Assembly (NCBI GenBank): GCA_947366895.1
Contig: CANBBP010000002.1
Coordinates: 124,001 to 188,000, forward strand
Source of the DNA: an uncultured Clostridia bacterium
Lineage (GTDB): Bacteria > Bacillota > Clostridia > Christensenellales > UBA1242
DNA length: 64,000 nt
Direction: 5' to 3'
The notes under the pieces were generated by a model, which saw only the letters and a program-made list of their open reading frames with translations, did not search any database and had not been told where the DNA came from. The first letter of the stretch is position 1. Every line of letters begins with the position of its first letter. The position numbers and the translations under genes are program-made. Below, piece by piece: positions 1 to 8,746 of this stretch.

Positions 1-143
1 AATTATTTTTTTATTTTTAATTGATGTGTTTTTAAAAATAGCCTAAATAATTATTAAATAATAATTTTGTTGTTGAAAATAAAAAATGCAACAACTTAAT
101 AGAATTTTTCTCTTTTTTATTATTCTTAAGTTTATATTTAGAG

Positions 144-172
144 TTGACAAAATTAGTAAATTATGTTAATCT
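144..172 (+). promoter_or_regulatory. rplU promoter
   Basis: A perfect -35 box TTGACA (144-149) is followed after 17 bases by TAATCT, which is preceded by an extended -10 TG dinucleotide. Transcription should start near 179, so the mRNA would begin exactly at the structured leader in front of rplU. The -10 hexamer itself is poor, so the assignment rests on the -35 box, the spacing and the TG. Confidence 0.55.
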
Positions 173-178
173 TCTTGT

Positions 179-257
179 AACCGCTTAAATAGGGTTTTAG
201 GAAGAACTTTAAATAAGTCACCTTTAATTTAGCGAGTTTGGAGGATAAGGAGGAAAT
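179..257 (+). promoter_or_regulatory. putative ribosomal protein L21 leader
   Basis: The region between the predicted start site and the rplU Shine-Dalgarno sequence is less AT-rich than other spacers. It has a closing helix between CGCT (182-185) and AGCG (231-234), enclosing a GGGTTTTAGG/CACCTTT-containing segment. Bacillus and relatives carry an autoregulatory L21 leader at this position (Rfam L21_leader). Position and the AGCGAGTT-like 3' half fit that family from memory; no covariance search was possible. Confidence 0.5.
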
Positions 258-263
258 TTGAAA

Positions 264-575
264 ATGTATGCTATTATTACAAGTGGTGGAAAGCAATATA
301 AAGTTACAGAAGGTCAAAGCATTGATGTTGAAAAATTAAACAGTGCTATAGGCGATAAAGTTAATTTTGATGTAATGCTTTTATCAACTGATGAGACAAT
401 TAAAACAGGCACCCCTATTTTAAAAAATGTAGTTTGTGAAGCTGAAGTAATTGCTCATGGTAAAGACAATAAAATTGTTGTTTTTAAATATAAAGCAAAA
501 AAGAATGAAAGAAAAAAACAAGGTCATAGACAACCTTTCACAAGAGTAAAAATTTTATCAGTAAAGCAGGCTTAA
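264..575 (+). CDS. rplU: 50S ribosomal protein L21
   Basis: L21 binds 23S rRNA in the large ribosomal subunit. The protein opens with the family signature MYAIITSGGKQYKV and ends in the basic stretch with KKQGHRQPFT, the usual L21 C-terminus; 103 residues is the normal length. The track starts at a TTG (258), but the family starts at the ATG at 264, and AAGGAGG (247-253) is better spaced for that ATG. It heads the rplU-prp-rpmA operon; the stop codon is one base before the next gene. Confidence 0.97.
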   Translation: MYAIITSGGKQYKVTEGQSIDVEKLNSAIGDKVNFDVMLLSTDETIKTGTPILKNVVCEAEVIAHGKDNKIVVFKYKAKKNERKKQGHRQPFTRVKILSVKQA

Positions 576-576
576 T

Positions 577-906
577 ATGACTTGTGTTACAATTACAAAA
601 AAAAATAATGATATTGTTAAAGTTGTTTGTGATGGTCACACAAATTATGGTGTAAGTGGAGAAGATATTGTTTGTAGTGCATTATCTAGCATAGTGCAAA
701 CAGCAGTATTAGGAATATTAATGGTTGTAGGAGTAAATTTACCCTTACAAAGAAATGAGGATAGAGGATATCTAAGTTTTGAAGTTCCACAAGATATTAC
801 AGAACAACAAAAACATGATGTTAATATTATTTTAAGTACAATGCTTTGTGGCATTAGTGATTTGCGAGAGGGGTATTCTGATTTTGTAGAATTGGAGGTT
901 AAATAA
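577..906 (+). CDS. prp: ribosomal-processing cysteine protease Prp
   Basis: Prp removes the N-terminal extension of ribosomal protein L27 in Firmicutes and relatives. The sequence has the conserved GH (His21) and the GEDIVCSALS motif with the catalytic Cys33, and at 109 residues is a normal YsxB/Prp. It sits between rplU and rpmA as in Bacillus and Staphylococcus. It has no clear Shine-Dalgarno sequence and starts one base after the rplU stop, so translational coupling is likely. The substrate L27 next door carries a matching cleavage site. Confidence 0.93.
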   Translation: MTCVTITKKNNDIVKVVCDGHTNYGVSGEDIVCSALSSIVQTAVLGILMVVGVNLPLQRNEDRGYLSFEVPQDITEQQKHDVNIILSTMLCGISDLREGYSDFVELEVK

Positions 907-1200
907 ATGTTTATTATATTGCAGTTATTCGCCCATAAAAAGGGTGGTGGTAGCACAAAAAACGGTCGTGATAGTCAAGCAAAAAGATTAGGTATTAAAA
1001 AGAGCGATGGTCAAAGTGTAGTTGCTGGTAACATTATTGTTCGTCAAAGAGGAACAAAATATTATCCAGGCGAAAATGTAGGTTTAGGTAAAGACTACAC
1101 TATTTTTGCATTAACTAATGGAACTGTTAAATTTGAAACTAAACATGGTTCAAAAAAATATGTTAATGTTTGCGAAGTAAAACAAACAAAGAAAAAATAA
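907..1200 (+). CDS. rpmA: 50S ribosomal protein L27 with cleavable N-terminal extension
   Basis: L27 reaches toward the peptidyl-transferase centre. The mature protein begins [15 protein letters not shown], the normal L27 start, but it is preceded by MFIILQLF, matching the Firmicutes extension (LQFF/A-type site) cut by Prp. GGAGG eight bases upstream supports the ATG at 907. It is the last gene of the rplU-prp-rpmA operon and is followed by an intrinsic terminator; obg, which often follows in other Firmicutes, is not here. Confidence 0.96.
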   Translation: MFIILQLFAHKKGGGSTKNGRDSQAKRLGIKKSDGQSVVAGNIIVRQRGTKYYPGENVGLGKDYTIFALTNGTVKFETKHGSKKYVNVCEVKQTKKK

Positions 1201-1232
1201 CTTAGTTTTGTTTTCTTATTAAAAATAATAAT

Positions 1233-1268
1233 AAAAATGCGATGAATTATCTTTCACCGCATTTTTTT
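1233..1268 (+). terminator. terminator of the rplU-prp-rpmA operon
   Basis: An ATGCG / CGCAT stem, extended inward by TGAA/TTCA across one mismatch, is followed by seven T residues. It lies 35 bases past the rpmA stop. Confidence 0.75.
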
Positions 1269-1370
1269 GTTTTTATTTTTAATATTAAATTTTTAAAGAT
1301 CAATTTATTTTATTATTCTAATTTAATTGTATTGAACTTGTTTTTTAATTTAAATTTTTTATGCTTTTAT

Positions 1371-1994
1371 TTATCTTGCTTTTCTAAAATTTTTGCTGGT
1401 TACTTTTGCTCCGCAACTTTTACATTTACCAGGTTTTTCTTGTTCATTGCCACAATAATCACAAAAATAATAGCCTTGTTTTACTTCTGGTCTTTCATCA
1501 GTAGGTTGATAGTAGTCAGGTATATCTTTGTCTTTTTCATTTTCTTTCATTTTATCTAATAATCTATAGTCAACTGGTTGTGAGATTACTGCAACATTGT
1601 GCATATATTTTATTTCAAATCTTCCTAATTTTTCATAAAATTCTGCTTGCCTTATAGTATAAATACTTGGAGTTTTAAATTCTACGGATTTTCCTTCATC
1701 ATTCATGTATGAAAACTTTATGTAATACATAGGTGTACCATTAACTGTTACTCCACAAGCCCTATCTGAAAATATACCCATGGTTTTTATACCTTTTTTT
1801 CTAACGATACCAAATCTTATATCCTTTAATAACATTCTTAAACCAACTATAAATACAATAACACCTATTGCAACAAAAATTAATAGAAAAGGAGTTTCTG
1901 GAATAGTAATTTCACCAGTCAAATAAAGGGTTAATGGAATGCCTCCAAACATTAAGCCCCAAAACATTAAAAAGAAGTATACAAATTTTGACAT
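1371..1994 (-). CDS. membrane protein with C-terminal zinc ribbon
   Basis: Function unknown. The 207-residue protein has two hydrophobic helices near the N-terminus (about residues 4-26 and 34-58), a middle soluble domain that looks like a DUF3592-type beta domain, and a C-terminal zinc ribbon with CDYCGNEQ and CKSCGAK knuckles. Such zinc-ribbon membrane proteins are common in Clostridia. It is a single gene, convergent with rpmA, and an AGGAG-type site precedes the ATG. The DUF3592 assignment is a guess from layout. Confidence 0.75.
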   Translation of the reverse strand: MSKFVYFFLMFWGLMFGGIPLTLYLTGEITIPETPFLLIFVAIGVIVFIVGLRMLLKDIRFGIVRKKGIKTMGIFSDRACGVTVNGTPMYYIKFSYMNDEGKSVEFKTPSIYTIRQAEFYEKLGRFEIKYMHNVAVISQPVDYRLLDKMKENEKDKDIPDYYQPTDERPEVKQGYYFCDYCGNEQEKPGKCKSCGAKVTSKNFRKAR

Positions 1995-2307
1995 TATCGT
2001 CTCCTTAATTTACCATTATTGTTTAAGTTATTAATAATATTTAATTAGTTATTTATATTTTTATATTTAATAATATACATAACTTAAAAATATTATATGA
2101 TAAATTAAAACAAATTTCAATTATTTTATTAATTTTTTTGTTTTTGATATATTTTTATTTTTTGGATTTAAATTGATATTATTTTTTATAGAAGAATTTT
2201 AAATAATTATAAATTAAAAAATAATTAATAGACTTTTGTTATTAAAAAATTCTAAATAGTATTAAGTAAACATATATATATATATTATAAAAAAATAAAG
2301 GTAAGAA
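1995..2307. other. AT-rich intergenic region with a short TA microsatellite
   Basis: This 313-base gap separates the divergent membrane-protein gene and yqfC. It is almost entirely A and T, with a CATATATATATATATAT run around 2271-2286 just before the yqfC ribosome binding site. I see no ORF, RNA gene or convincing promoter; a sporulation-sigma promoter for yqfC could be present but I could not match one with confidence. Confidence 0.5.
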
Positions 2308-2571
2308 ATGTTTAGTTTTTTAGAAGAAATAGCAAAATTGTCGGGATTGCCCTTTGATATTTTTAATGAAAATTTTAAAGTAATTAACTTTGGTAATAAG
2401 GTTATATACATTGAACAATTTAAAAATATAATAAGTTTTGAAAATTTTGAGATAGTAATTAAACTTAGTCACGGAGTTATTAAAATTACTGGTGAAAATT
2501 TAAAAATTAAAAATATGAATTTAAACACTATTGTTATTAATGGAAACATTAAAACTATGGAAATATCCTAA
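2308..2571 (+). CDS. yqfC: sporulation protein YqfC (YabP/YqfC family)
   Basis: YqfC is a small mother-cell sporulation protein of unknown mechanism found in endospore formers. The 87-residue protein has the alternating hydrophobic beta pattern and the NFGNKVIYIE and NLKIKNMNLNTIVINGNI segments typical of the YabP/YqfC family. The next gene is yqfD, its invariant partner. The AAAGG site before the ATG supports the start. Its presence suggests a spore-forming lineage. Confidence 0.85.
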   Translation: MFSFLEEIAKLSGLPFDIFNENFKVINFGNKVIYIEQFKNIISFENFEIVIKLSHGVIKITGENLKIKNMNLNTIVINGNIKTMEIS

Positions 2572-2691
2572 TATATTTAATTTTTTAAATTTAAAATTAT
2601 TAATTTAAAGATTTATTAGTTAAATGAAATCACAATATAACCAATAAATTATATTTTAAGGTAATTTACTTTTTTATTAAGAAGGGGTACT

Positions 2692-3831
2692 ATGCAAGAA
2701 GATAATTTAAAACAAAAAGTATATTATGAAGTTTCGGGTTTAAATTTTAAAAAATTTTTAGAAAATATCAAAAAAAATAATATACAAGTTTATAATTTTA
2801 AAAGGTCAGATTATAATCTTTTTACTATAGGTGTTAATAAGCAGGATGAAAAAACATTTATTGATATTTGTACAAAAATGAATTATAAAATTTCTTTGCA
2901 AGACCAATCTCTAATACTTAAAACTTCTAAAAAAATAAAACAAAACTTAGCCATTTTTCTTAGTATTGTTTTTGTTTTTATTGCTATTGCTATTTCTTGC
3001 AATATGGTCTATAGAGTAGAAATTTATGGACTAGATAATGTAACTAAAGAAGAGGTAGTAAAAGTACTAAATGATAATGGCTATAATGTTGGAAAAACCA
3101 AATCTAGTTATAATTTAGATAAGTTGGAAATAATATTAAAGGAAAACATTAATAAAATAAGTTTTGCTTCAAGTATTATTAAGGGCAATACATTACTTAT
3201 TAATATAAATGAAAAAATTGATAATGATAATTTAATTTATGATTATAAACCTTTAATTAGTCCGTATGATTGTATCATAAAAAATATTAATCTTAAATCT
3301 GGAACAAGTAATGTTAAAAATGGAGATATTGTAAAGAAAGGGGATACAATAGTTTTTCCATATATAACCTATAAAGATGGCACACAATTAAAAGTTGAAG
3401 CAGAAGCTGAAATACAAGCATATATTGAAATTTCAAATACAACAGTTTATTATGAAAATCACACAGAACTTGTAAGAAGTGGAGAAAAACTTCAACAAAC
3501 CCAATTTTCTTTGTTAGGTTTGAATTTAGGAGCAAGAGGAGATAAAGTATTATTTTCTAATTATCAAATAGAAACAAAAGAAAATTATCCATATAAAAAT
3601 TTTTTTCTACCTTTCAAAAAAACAATAACCTATTATTATGAACTTGTAGAAAAACAAGTATATATTCCTTTTGATAAAGTTGTGCAAAATATAATTGAAA
3701 AAAATCAAAATCTATTGTATAATAATTTACAAGGAAATGTAACAGATAAAATTGAATATGAAACAACTACTAATTTAGTTGAAAATGTTTATTATGTTAC
3801 AACCTATTTAAAAACTAATATTATTTTTTAA
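2692..3831 (+). CDS. yqfD: stage IV sporulation protein YqfD
   Basis: YqfD is a mother-cell membrane protein needed for spore development in Bacillus. The 379-residue protein matches the family in length (about 400) and layout: an N-terminal cytoplasmic domain, one membrane helix (about residues 85-107) followed by the characteristic VYRVEIYGLDNVTKEEV segment, and a long extracytoplasmic region. GAAGGGG eight bases before the ATG supports the start. It follows yqfC after 120 bases. phoH, the usual next gene, is missing and ybeY follows instead. Confidence 0.9.
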   Translation: MQEDNLKQKVYYEVSGLNFKKFLENIKKNNIQVYNFKRSDYNLFTIGVNKQDEKTFIDICTKMNYKISLQDQSLILKTSKKIKQNLAIFLSIVFVFIAIAISCNMVYRVEIYGLDNVTKEEVVKVLNDNGYNVGKTKSSYNLDKLEIILKENINKISFASSIIKGNTLLININEKIDNDNLIYDYKPLISPYDCIIKNINLKSGTSNVKNGDIVKKGDTIVFPYITYKDGTQLKVEAEAEIQAYIEISNTTVYYENHTELVRSGEKLQQTQFSLLGLNLGARGDKVLFSNYQIETKENYPYKNFFLPFKKTITYYYELVEKQVYIPFDKVVQNIIEKNQNLLYNNLQGNVTDKIEYETTTNLVENVYYVTTYLKTNIIF

Positions 3832-3917
3832 TTTAATTACGTTAAATAATTTTTGTTATTAAAAATATAAAATAGTTAGTTTTTATATAACATTAAATAT
3901 TAAGATAAGGAATAATT

Positions 3918-4409
3918 ATGAAAATTGAAATAAGTGACTATGCTCTAACTAAAAATTTTAAAAAACTTATTGTAAAACTTATTAAGACAGCAAATAAATA
4001 TTCTAAGTGTTGCCAAAGAAAAATTGAAGTAGAAATTAGTTTTGTTGATAGCGATAAAATTAGACAATTAAACAGGGATTGTAGAGGGATAGATAAGGAA
4101 ACTGATGTTTTATCATTCCCAGTTCTTAATTTAAAGCCGATGCAAAAAGTTAATTTAAAAGATTTTAAAGATGATATAAATCCTGAAACAAAATTACTTA
4201 TGTTAGGTGATATTGTAATTTGTGAGGAAGTTGCAAAAAAACATGCCGAAGAATACAATCACTCTTACGAAAGAGAAGTTTGTTATTTAGTGGTACATGG
4301 CTTTTTACATCTTCTTGGGTTTGACCACATGGAAGAAGAAGATAAAAAGGTTATGAGAGCTTTAGAAGAGGCAATTTTAAAAAAGCATAAAATAACTAGA
4401 GATTTTTAA
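3918..4409 (+). CDS. ybeY: endoribonuclease YbeY
   Basis: YbeY is a zinc-dependent single-strand endoribonuclease that matures the 3' end of 16S rRNA and takes part in ribosome quality control. The zinc motif HGFLHLLGFDH supplies His127, His131 and His137, and the RxLNRDCRGIDKETDVLSFP region is the family signature. The length (163) is normal. It lies 30 bases before era, as is usual (often with dgkA or cdd between, absent here). Confidence 0.96.
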   Translation: MKIEISDYALTKNFKKLIVKLIKTANKYSKCCQRKIEVEISFVDSDKIRQLNRDCRGIDKETDVLSFPVLNLKPMQKVNLKDFKDDINPETKLLMLGDIVICEEVAKKHAEEYNHSYEREVCYLVVHGFLHLLGFDHMEEEDKKVMRALEEAILKKHKITRDF

Positions 4410-4439
4410 ATTTAAATATAAAATAAGGATAAAAGTAAA

Positions 4440-5339
4440 ATGATAAAATGTGGCTTTGTTGCCATAATAGGAAAAGCAAATGCAGGAAAAAGTAGTTTGA
4501 TTAATAGGATTGTTAATGAAAAAGTTTCTATAGTTTCTCCTAAACCTCAAACTACTCGCAATAATATTTTAGGTATTTACAATGCTGAGGATTGTCAAAT
4601 TATATTTGTTGATACTCCTGGCATAAATAAAACAGGCAGTGGTTTAGACAATTTTATGCAAAAAAGTATAAAAGGTGCAGTTACAGATGTAAATGTTGTT
4701 ATTCTTGCTAGCGATATAACAAAACCACTTACTGAACAAGAAAGGAACTTAATTGATAATTATTATAATCAAAAAATTCCTGTAATTTTAGTTCTAACAA
4801 AAATAGATTTAGTACCTGAACAAAAGGTTTTTGAAGTTTTATCTAATTATTCTAATCTAACAAATAAGTGTGAATTAGTACCATTATCAAGTTTAAAAAA
4901 TAGAAATGTAAATTCATTATTAGATTTAGTAAAAAAGTATTTACCTAAAACAAGTCAGGAAAATAGATATTATGATGAAGATTTATACACCGATAAATCA
5001 CTAAAGTTTATTGTTTCTGAAATTATAAGAGAGAAAGCTTTATATTATCTTGATAAAGAAATACCTCATGGTATAGCAGTAGATATTTGGAATTTTAATG
5101 AAGAAACAACTCTTGCCACAATAGAGGCAAATATAATTTGTGAAAAAGATAGCCATAAAGTGATTATTTTAGGTAAGGGTGGAGAAATGCTTAAAAAAAT
5201 AGGACATAGTGCAAGAGTAAGTATTCAAAAGATTTTACAAAAAAAAGTAGTGTTAAATTTATTTATTAAAGTAAAGCCAAACTGGAAAAATAATTTGGAA
5301 TTTTTGGATTCTCTGGGTTATAATATTAATGAAATATAA
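4440..5339 (+). CDS. era: GTPase Era
   Basis: Era is an essential GTPase that binds the 3' end of 16S rRNA during 30S assembly. The N-terminal GTPase domain shows GKANAGKS (G1, residues 11-18), DTPG (G3) and TKID (G4). The C-terminal KH domain has LGKGGEMLKKIG near residues 244-255. The length of 299 is standard. G1 reads GKANAGKS rather than the commoner GRPNVGKS, but the essential GKS is intact. AAGGA precedes the ATG. It sits between ybeY and recO. Confidence 0.96.
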   Translation: MIKCGFVAIIGKANAGKSSLINRIVNEKVSIVSPKPQTTRNNILGIYNAEDCQIIFVDTPGINKTGSGLDNFMQKSIKGAVTDVNVVILASDITKPLTEQERNLIDNYYNQKIPVILVLTKIDLVPEQKVFEVLSNYSNLTNKCELVPLSSLKNRNVNSLLDLVKKYLPKTSQENRYYDEDLYTDKSLKFIVSEIIREKALYYLDKEIPHGIAVDIWNFNEETTLATIEANIICEKDSHKVIILGKGGEMLKKIGHSARVSIQKILQKKVVLNLFIKVKPNWKNNLEFLDSLGYNINEI

Positions 5340-5417
5340 TTCTAGTAATTAAGCATAAAAGTTGAAAAATTGCACAATCTAATATCACAAAATTTCACCA
5401 AAAAGAGGGGATAAAAT

Positions 5418-5633
5418 ATGATGGAAGATGATGGTATGATTTTAGATAATGGCGTGCCAAACGAAGAATTAGCAAATGTATGTAATGACTTATTTTTTGG
5501 TAATTCTGATTTAGCAGGAAATGTTGGTTTAAAAAACTTAGGTTTTATAGTTTCGGCACCAAATCAAGTGTTTGAATCTTATTTAGATGGCGTAAATGCC
5601 CTCGTGTCGCATGATGATGAGTTATCACAATAA
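5418..5633 (+). CDS. small acidic protein of unknown function
   Basis: A 71-residue protein, rich in Asp, Glu and Asn and with no membrane helix, is encoded between era and recO. I recognise no family. It has a good Shine-Dalgarno sequence (AGAGGGG) at the right distance from ATGATG, and the spacing to its neighbours is operon-like, so it is probably expressed. The neighbours offer only a location within a ribosome-assembly and repair cluster. Either of the two adjacent ATG codons could be the start. Confidence 0.65.
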   Translation: MMEDDGMILDNGVPNEELANVCNDLFFGNSDLAGNVGLKNLGFIVSAPNQVFESYLDGVNALVSHDDELSQ

Positions 5634-5676
5634 TTTATAAGCACCAAAAAAACAATTTAAAAGAAAGTTTTAAATA

Positions 5677-6396
5677 ATGGATACATCAGTTAAAGGTATA
5701 GTTTTAAAAACAAAAGATTATAAAGATAATGATAAATTATTAACAATTTTAACTCTTGAAAAGGGTAAAATTTTAGTTAAAGCAAGAGGTGTCAAAAAGG
5801 CAAAATCTAAGTTTAAAGCTTTTTGTCAAAGTTTTTGTTTTGCAGAATTTGAACTTGTGTCAAGTAATGGTGGTTATATATTAACTGGTGTTAACGAAGT
5901 AGAAAATTTTTATGATTTAACAACTGATATTTCAAGATTTAGTTATGCTTTTTGTGTGCTAGAATTAGTCGATAAAGTTTGTTATGAAAACCAAGAATAT
6001 TTAAATATTTTTATTGATATGTTGAAATGTTTAAAACAAATGAAAATGAATGAAGTTAATGTAGAACTTACTCTTTGTAAATTTATTTTAAACATACTTA
6101 GTTTTGAAGGTTTTAAAATAAATTTAAATGAATGCTCAAATTGTGGTGATAAATTAAATAATAACCTTTTTTTTAATATGTCAAGAGGAGAAATTACCTG
6201 TGAAAAATGCAGGGCTCTTGATGATATCGTTTTAGAAAATGCTATATATTCCTCATTAAAAATTTTATATAGTAATTCTTATGATAATTTAAAAACAATT
6301 AAATTTTCTAAAAAAATTTTAAATAATCTTTTAAAATTTTTAACTAATAATATTTACTTTAGATATGAAATAAAATTAAAATCCTTAATTTTATAA
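5677..6396 (+). CDS. recO: DNA repair protein RecO
   Basis: RecO works with RecR to load RecA onto SSB-coated single-stranded DNA in the RecF pathway. The N-terminal OB fold contains GIVLKTKDYKDNDKLLTILT and KARGVKKAKSK, and the C-terminal part has the zinc site CSNCG (Cys153, Cys156) and CEKC (Cys175, Cys178) found in Firmicutes RecO. The length of 239 is normal. It follows era, as in most Firmicutes, and is followed by a terminator. Confidence 0.94.
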   Translation: MDTSVKGIVLKTKDYKDNDKLLTILTLEKGKILVKARGVKKAKSKFKAFCQSFCFAEFELVSSNGGYILTGVNEVENFYDLTTDISRFSYAFCVLELVDKVCYENQEYLNIFIDMLKCLKQMKMNEVNVELTLCKFILNILSFEGFKINLNECSNCGDKLNNNLFFNMSRGEITCEKCRALDDIVLENAIYSSLKILYSNSYDNLKTIKFSKKILNNLLKFLTNNIYFRYEIKLKSLIL

Positions 6397-6525
6397 ATAT
6401 TTTTATAATATATTTTTATATCTATATTAAGGTAATTTAATAATAATTAATAGAAATTATGAAACAAACAATTAATTAAATAATTAATTAAGAAAAATTA
6501 AAATATAATAAAATAATTGAAATTT

Positions 6526-6557
6526 AAAAACAAGTTTTAACAAAAGCTTGTTTTTTT
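6526..6557 (+). terminator. terminator after recO
   Basis: AAACAAG/CTTGTTT arms, extended inward by TTT/AAA, surround a short loop and are followed by a run of T residues. It lies about 130 bases past recO and just before the rsmE promoter. Confidence 0.8.
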
Positions 6558-6584
6558 ATGAGCTTATTAAATATGTAAAGATAT

Positions 6585-6613
6585 TTGCTTTTTTAAATAT
6601 TTTTTGATATAAT
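6585..6613 (+). promoter_or_regulatory. rsmE promoter, predicted leaderless start
   Basis: TTGCTT (6585-6590), a 17-base spacer ending in TGA, and TATAAT (6608-6613) form a strong extended -10 promoter. The expected +1 is about 6620, two bases before the rsmE ATG at 6622, and no Shine-Dalgarno sequence is present. Confidence 0.75.
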
Positions 6614-6621
6614 CACTAAGT

Positions 6622-7359
6622 ATGGAAAGACGATTTTTTTTACAAAAAACTGATATTCAAGGGGAAATTATAACCCTTACATCAGATGAACATCAGCACT
6701 TATCAAAAGTCCTAAGGCTTAGAGTTGGAGATAAAGTGGAATGCTTTTATGATAATAGTAATATCTTAATATGTGAAATTTTAGATATTACAAAAAACTT
6801 TTCTACTCTAAAAATTCTTGATGAATATGAAACAAGTGCAAACCCTAAAGTTAATGTAACATTATTTCAAGGATTGCCTAAGCTAGATAAATTAGAACTT
6901 ATTACTCAAAAAGTTACTGAAATAGGATTAACAACAATTATTCCATTTTATTCTAGTTTTTGTATAGCAAAACAAAATGATAATAAAATTGAAAGGTTGA
7001 AAAAAATAGTAACAAGTGCATGTAAGCAATGTGGTAGAACTAAATTAATTAATATTAAAGCAAGTGTAAGTTTTAAGGAAATGTTAAACTTATTAAACAA
7101 TTATAGCCTTGTAATATTTGCAAACGAAAACGAAAAAACATTATCTTTAAGGCAAGTTTTTAAAGAAAATAAAGAGATAAATTTAGACAGCGTTGCTTTA
7201 ATAGTAGGTAGTGAAGGTGGTTTTAGTAAAGAAGAAATAAATCAACTTACAAGTTTAAAAAATGTTTTTTCGGTTTCATTGGGCCAAAGAATTTTAAGAA
7301 CAGAAACAGCAAGCATTTCTTTAGCAACTTTAGTTTTATATGAATTAAACGAAATTTAA
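6622..7359 (+). CDS. rsmE: 16S rRNA (uracil1498-N3)-methyltransferase RsmE
   Basis: RsmE methylates U1498 in the decoding region of 16S rRNA using S-adenosylmethionine. The 245-residue protein has the N-terminal PUA-like segment (HLSKVLRLRVGDKV) and a SPOUT knot with VGSEGGFSKEE and LGQRILRTETA, the cofactor-binding motifs of the family. The ATG has no ribosome binding site and lies immediately after a strong promoter, so the mRNA is probably leaderless. In Firmicutes rsmE commonly precedes mtaB, as here. Confidence 0.94.
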   Translation: MERRFFLQKTDIQGEIITLTSDEHQHLSKVLRLRVGDKVECFYDNSNILICEILDITKNFSTLKILDEYETSANPKVNVTLFQGLPKLDKLELITQKVTEIGLTTIIPFYSSFCIAKQNDNKIERLKKIVTSACKQCGRTKLINIKASVSFKEMLNLLNNYSLVIFANENEKTLSLRQVFKENKEINLDSVALIVGSEGGFSKEEINQLTSLKNVFSVSLGQRILRTETASISLATLVLYELNEI

Positions 7360-7488
7360 TAAATAATTTTCAAAATAAAAAAATTAAATCAGTTTTTTCA
7401 TCACACACAAAACAAAATAAAATCATAAAAATTTATAAAAATAAAATTATTTTACATAAAAACTACAAAAGGAAATAAAAAGAAAACT

Positions 7489-8736
7489 ATGAAAAAGATA
7501 TGCCTCCTAAATTTAGGTTGCAAAGTTAATCAATATGAAATAGATGGAATATTAAATTCTTTAAAGGGTAGTTATGAGACAACCACCAATCTTGAATATG
7601 CAGATATGTACATAGTTAATACTTGTGCTGTTACACAAGAAGCAGAGAAAAAAAGTCGTCAGATTTTAGCGAAAATTGAAAAAGTAAATCCTGAAGCAAA
7701 AATTTATGTATGTGGTTGTGCTTCACAAAACGACCCTAGTCAGTTTTTAACAAAAAAACAGGTTCAATGTGTTATAGGTACCTATGGAAAGGGTAAAATT
7801 AAAGATAATTTTGATGTTGCAGGAAATAGAGTAGAGAAAATTTCAAAAGAATATGAAGATGATTTAATGGCAACAAATGTTAGAACAAGAGGATATATTA
7901 AGGTACAAGATGGCTGTAATAATTATTGCTCTTATTGCCTTATTCCTTATCTTAGAGGTAGAAGTCGTTCTAGACCTTTAGAAAGTATAGTAAAGGAAGC
8001 ACAAATTCTTGCTAAATCATGTAAAGAACTTGTCATAACAGGGGTTAATGTGTCGGATTATCGTATTGATGGTGAACTTGCTATGTCTAAATTAATGTAT
8101 GCATTAAAAGATATTCCAGCAAGAATTAGGTTAAGTTCTTTAGAAGTTAATGTAATAACAGAGGAACTTTTAAAAACTTTAAAAGCTATGCCAAATTTTT
8201 GCCCATCATTTCATTTGTCACTTCAAAGTGGCTCAGATAAAGTTTTAGCTCATATGAACAGGCACTATACTACTAAAGAATATTTAAATAAAGTTAATTT
8301 AATAAGAAAATATTTTGATGAACCAGCAATTTCTACGGATATAATTGTAGGTTATCCAACAGAAACCGACAAAGAATTTGAAAATTCTCTTAATTTCATA
8401 AAACAAGTGGGATTTAGTAATGTTCATTATTTTGCCTATTCTTCAAGAAAAGGTACAAGAGCAGGTGATTTACCACAAATTAATGGTAAAATAATAGCAG
8501 AGAGGGAAGCCAAATTAAAGCCTATTGTAGAAGAAATGAGAGCAACATTTCAACAAAAATTTTTGGGTACTCCTCTTGATGTGCTTGTTGAAGAAAAGAA
8601 AAATGACTATTTTACAGGATTTTCTTTAAGATACACAAAGTGTTATATTGATGGTGATGTAAAACTTAATGAGTTAGTAAAAGTTATGCCTATATCTTTA
8701 TATAGTAATGGATTGTTTTGTAAACCTATTAAATAG
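7489..8736 (+). CDS. mtaB: tRNA threonylcarbamoyladenosine methylthiotransferase MtaB
   Basis: MtaB is a radical-SAM enzyme that converts t6A37 to ms2t6A37 in tRNAs. The N-terminal UPF0004 domain supplies Cys11, Cys46 and a Cys in the CGC at 75-77 for one [4Fe-4S] cluster. The radical-SAM motif CNNYCSYC gives Cys143, Cys147 and Cys150 for the other. A TRAM-like domain closes the 415-residue protein. The NLGCKVNQYE start is characteristic of the YqeV/MtaB subgroup rather than MiaB. AAAAGGAAA lies upstream of the ATG. Confidence 0.93.
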   Translation: MKKICLLNLGCKVNQYEIDGILNSLKGSYETTTNLEYADMYIVNTCAVTQEAEKKSRQILAKIEKVNPEAKIYVCGCASQNDPSQFLTKKQVQCVIGTYGKGKIKDNFDVAGNRVEKISKEYEDDLMATNVRTRGYIKVQDGCNNYCSYCLIPYLRGRSRSRPLESIVKEAQILAKSCKELVITGVNVSDYRIDGELAMSKLMYALKDIPARIRLSSLEVNVITEELLKTLKAMPNFCPSFHLSLQSGSDKVLAHMNRHYTTKEYLNKVNLIRKYFDEPAISTDIIVGYPTETDKEFENSLNFIKQVGFSNVHYFAYSSRKGTRAGDLPQINGKIIAEREAKLKPIVEEMRATFQQKFLGTPLDVLVEEKKNDYFTGFSLRYTKCYIDGDVKLNELVKVMPISLYSNGLFCKPIK

Positions 8737-8746
8737 TTATAAATGC

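Noticed and set aside
1242-1559. 105-codon plus-strand ORF beginning inside the rpmA terminator
   Set aside because: It is antisense to the zinc-ribbon membrane protein gene, composed of Phe/Leu/Ile-rich shadow sequence, and its start lies in the terminator stem.
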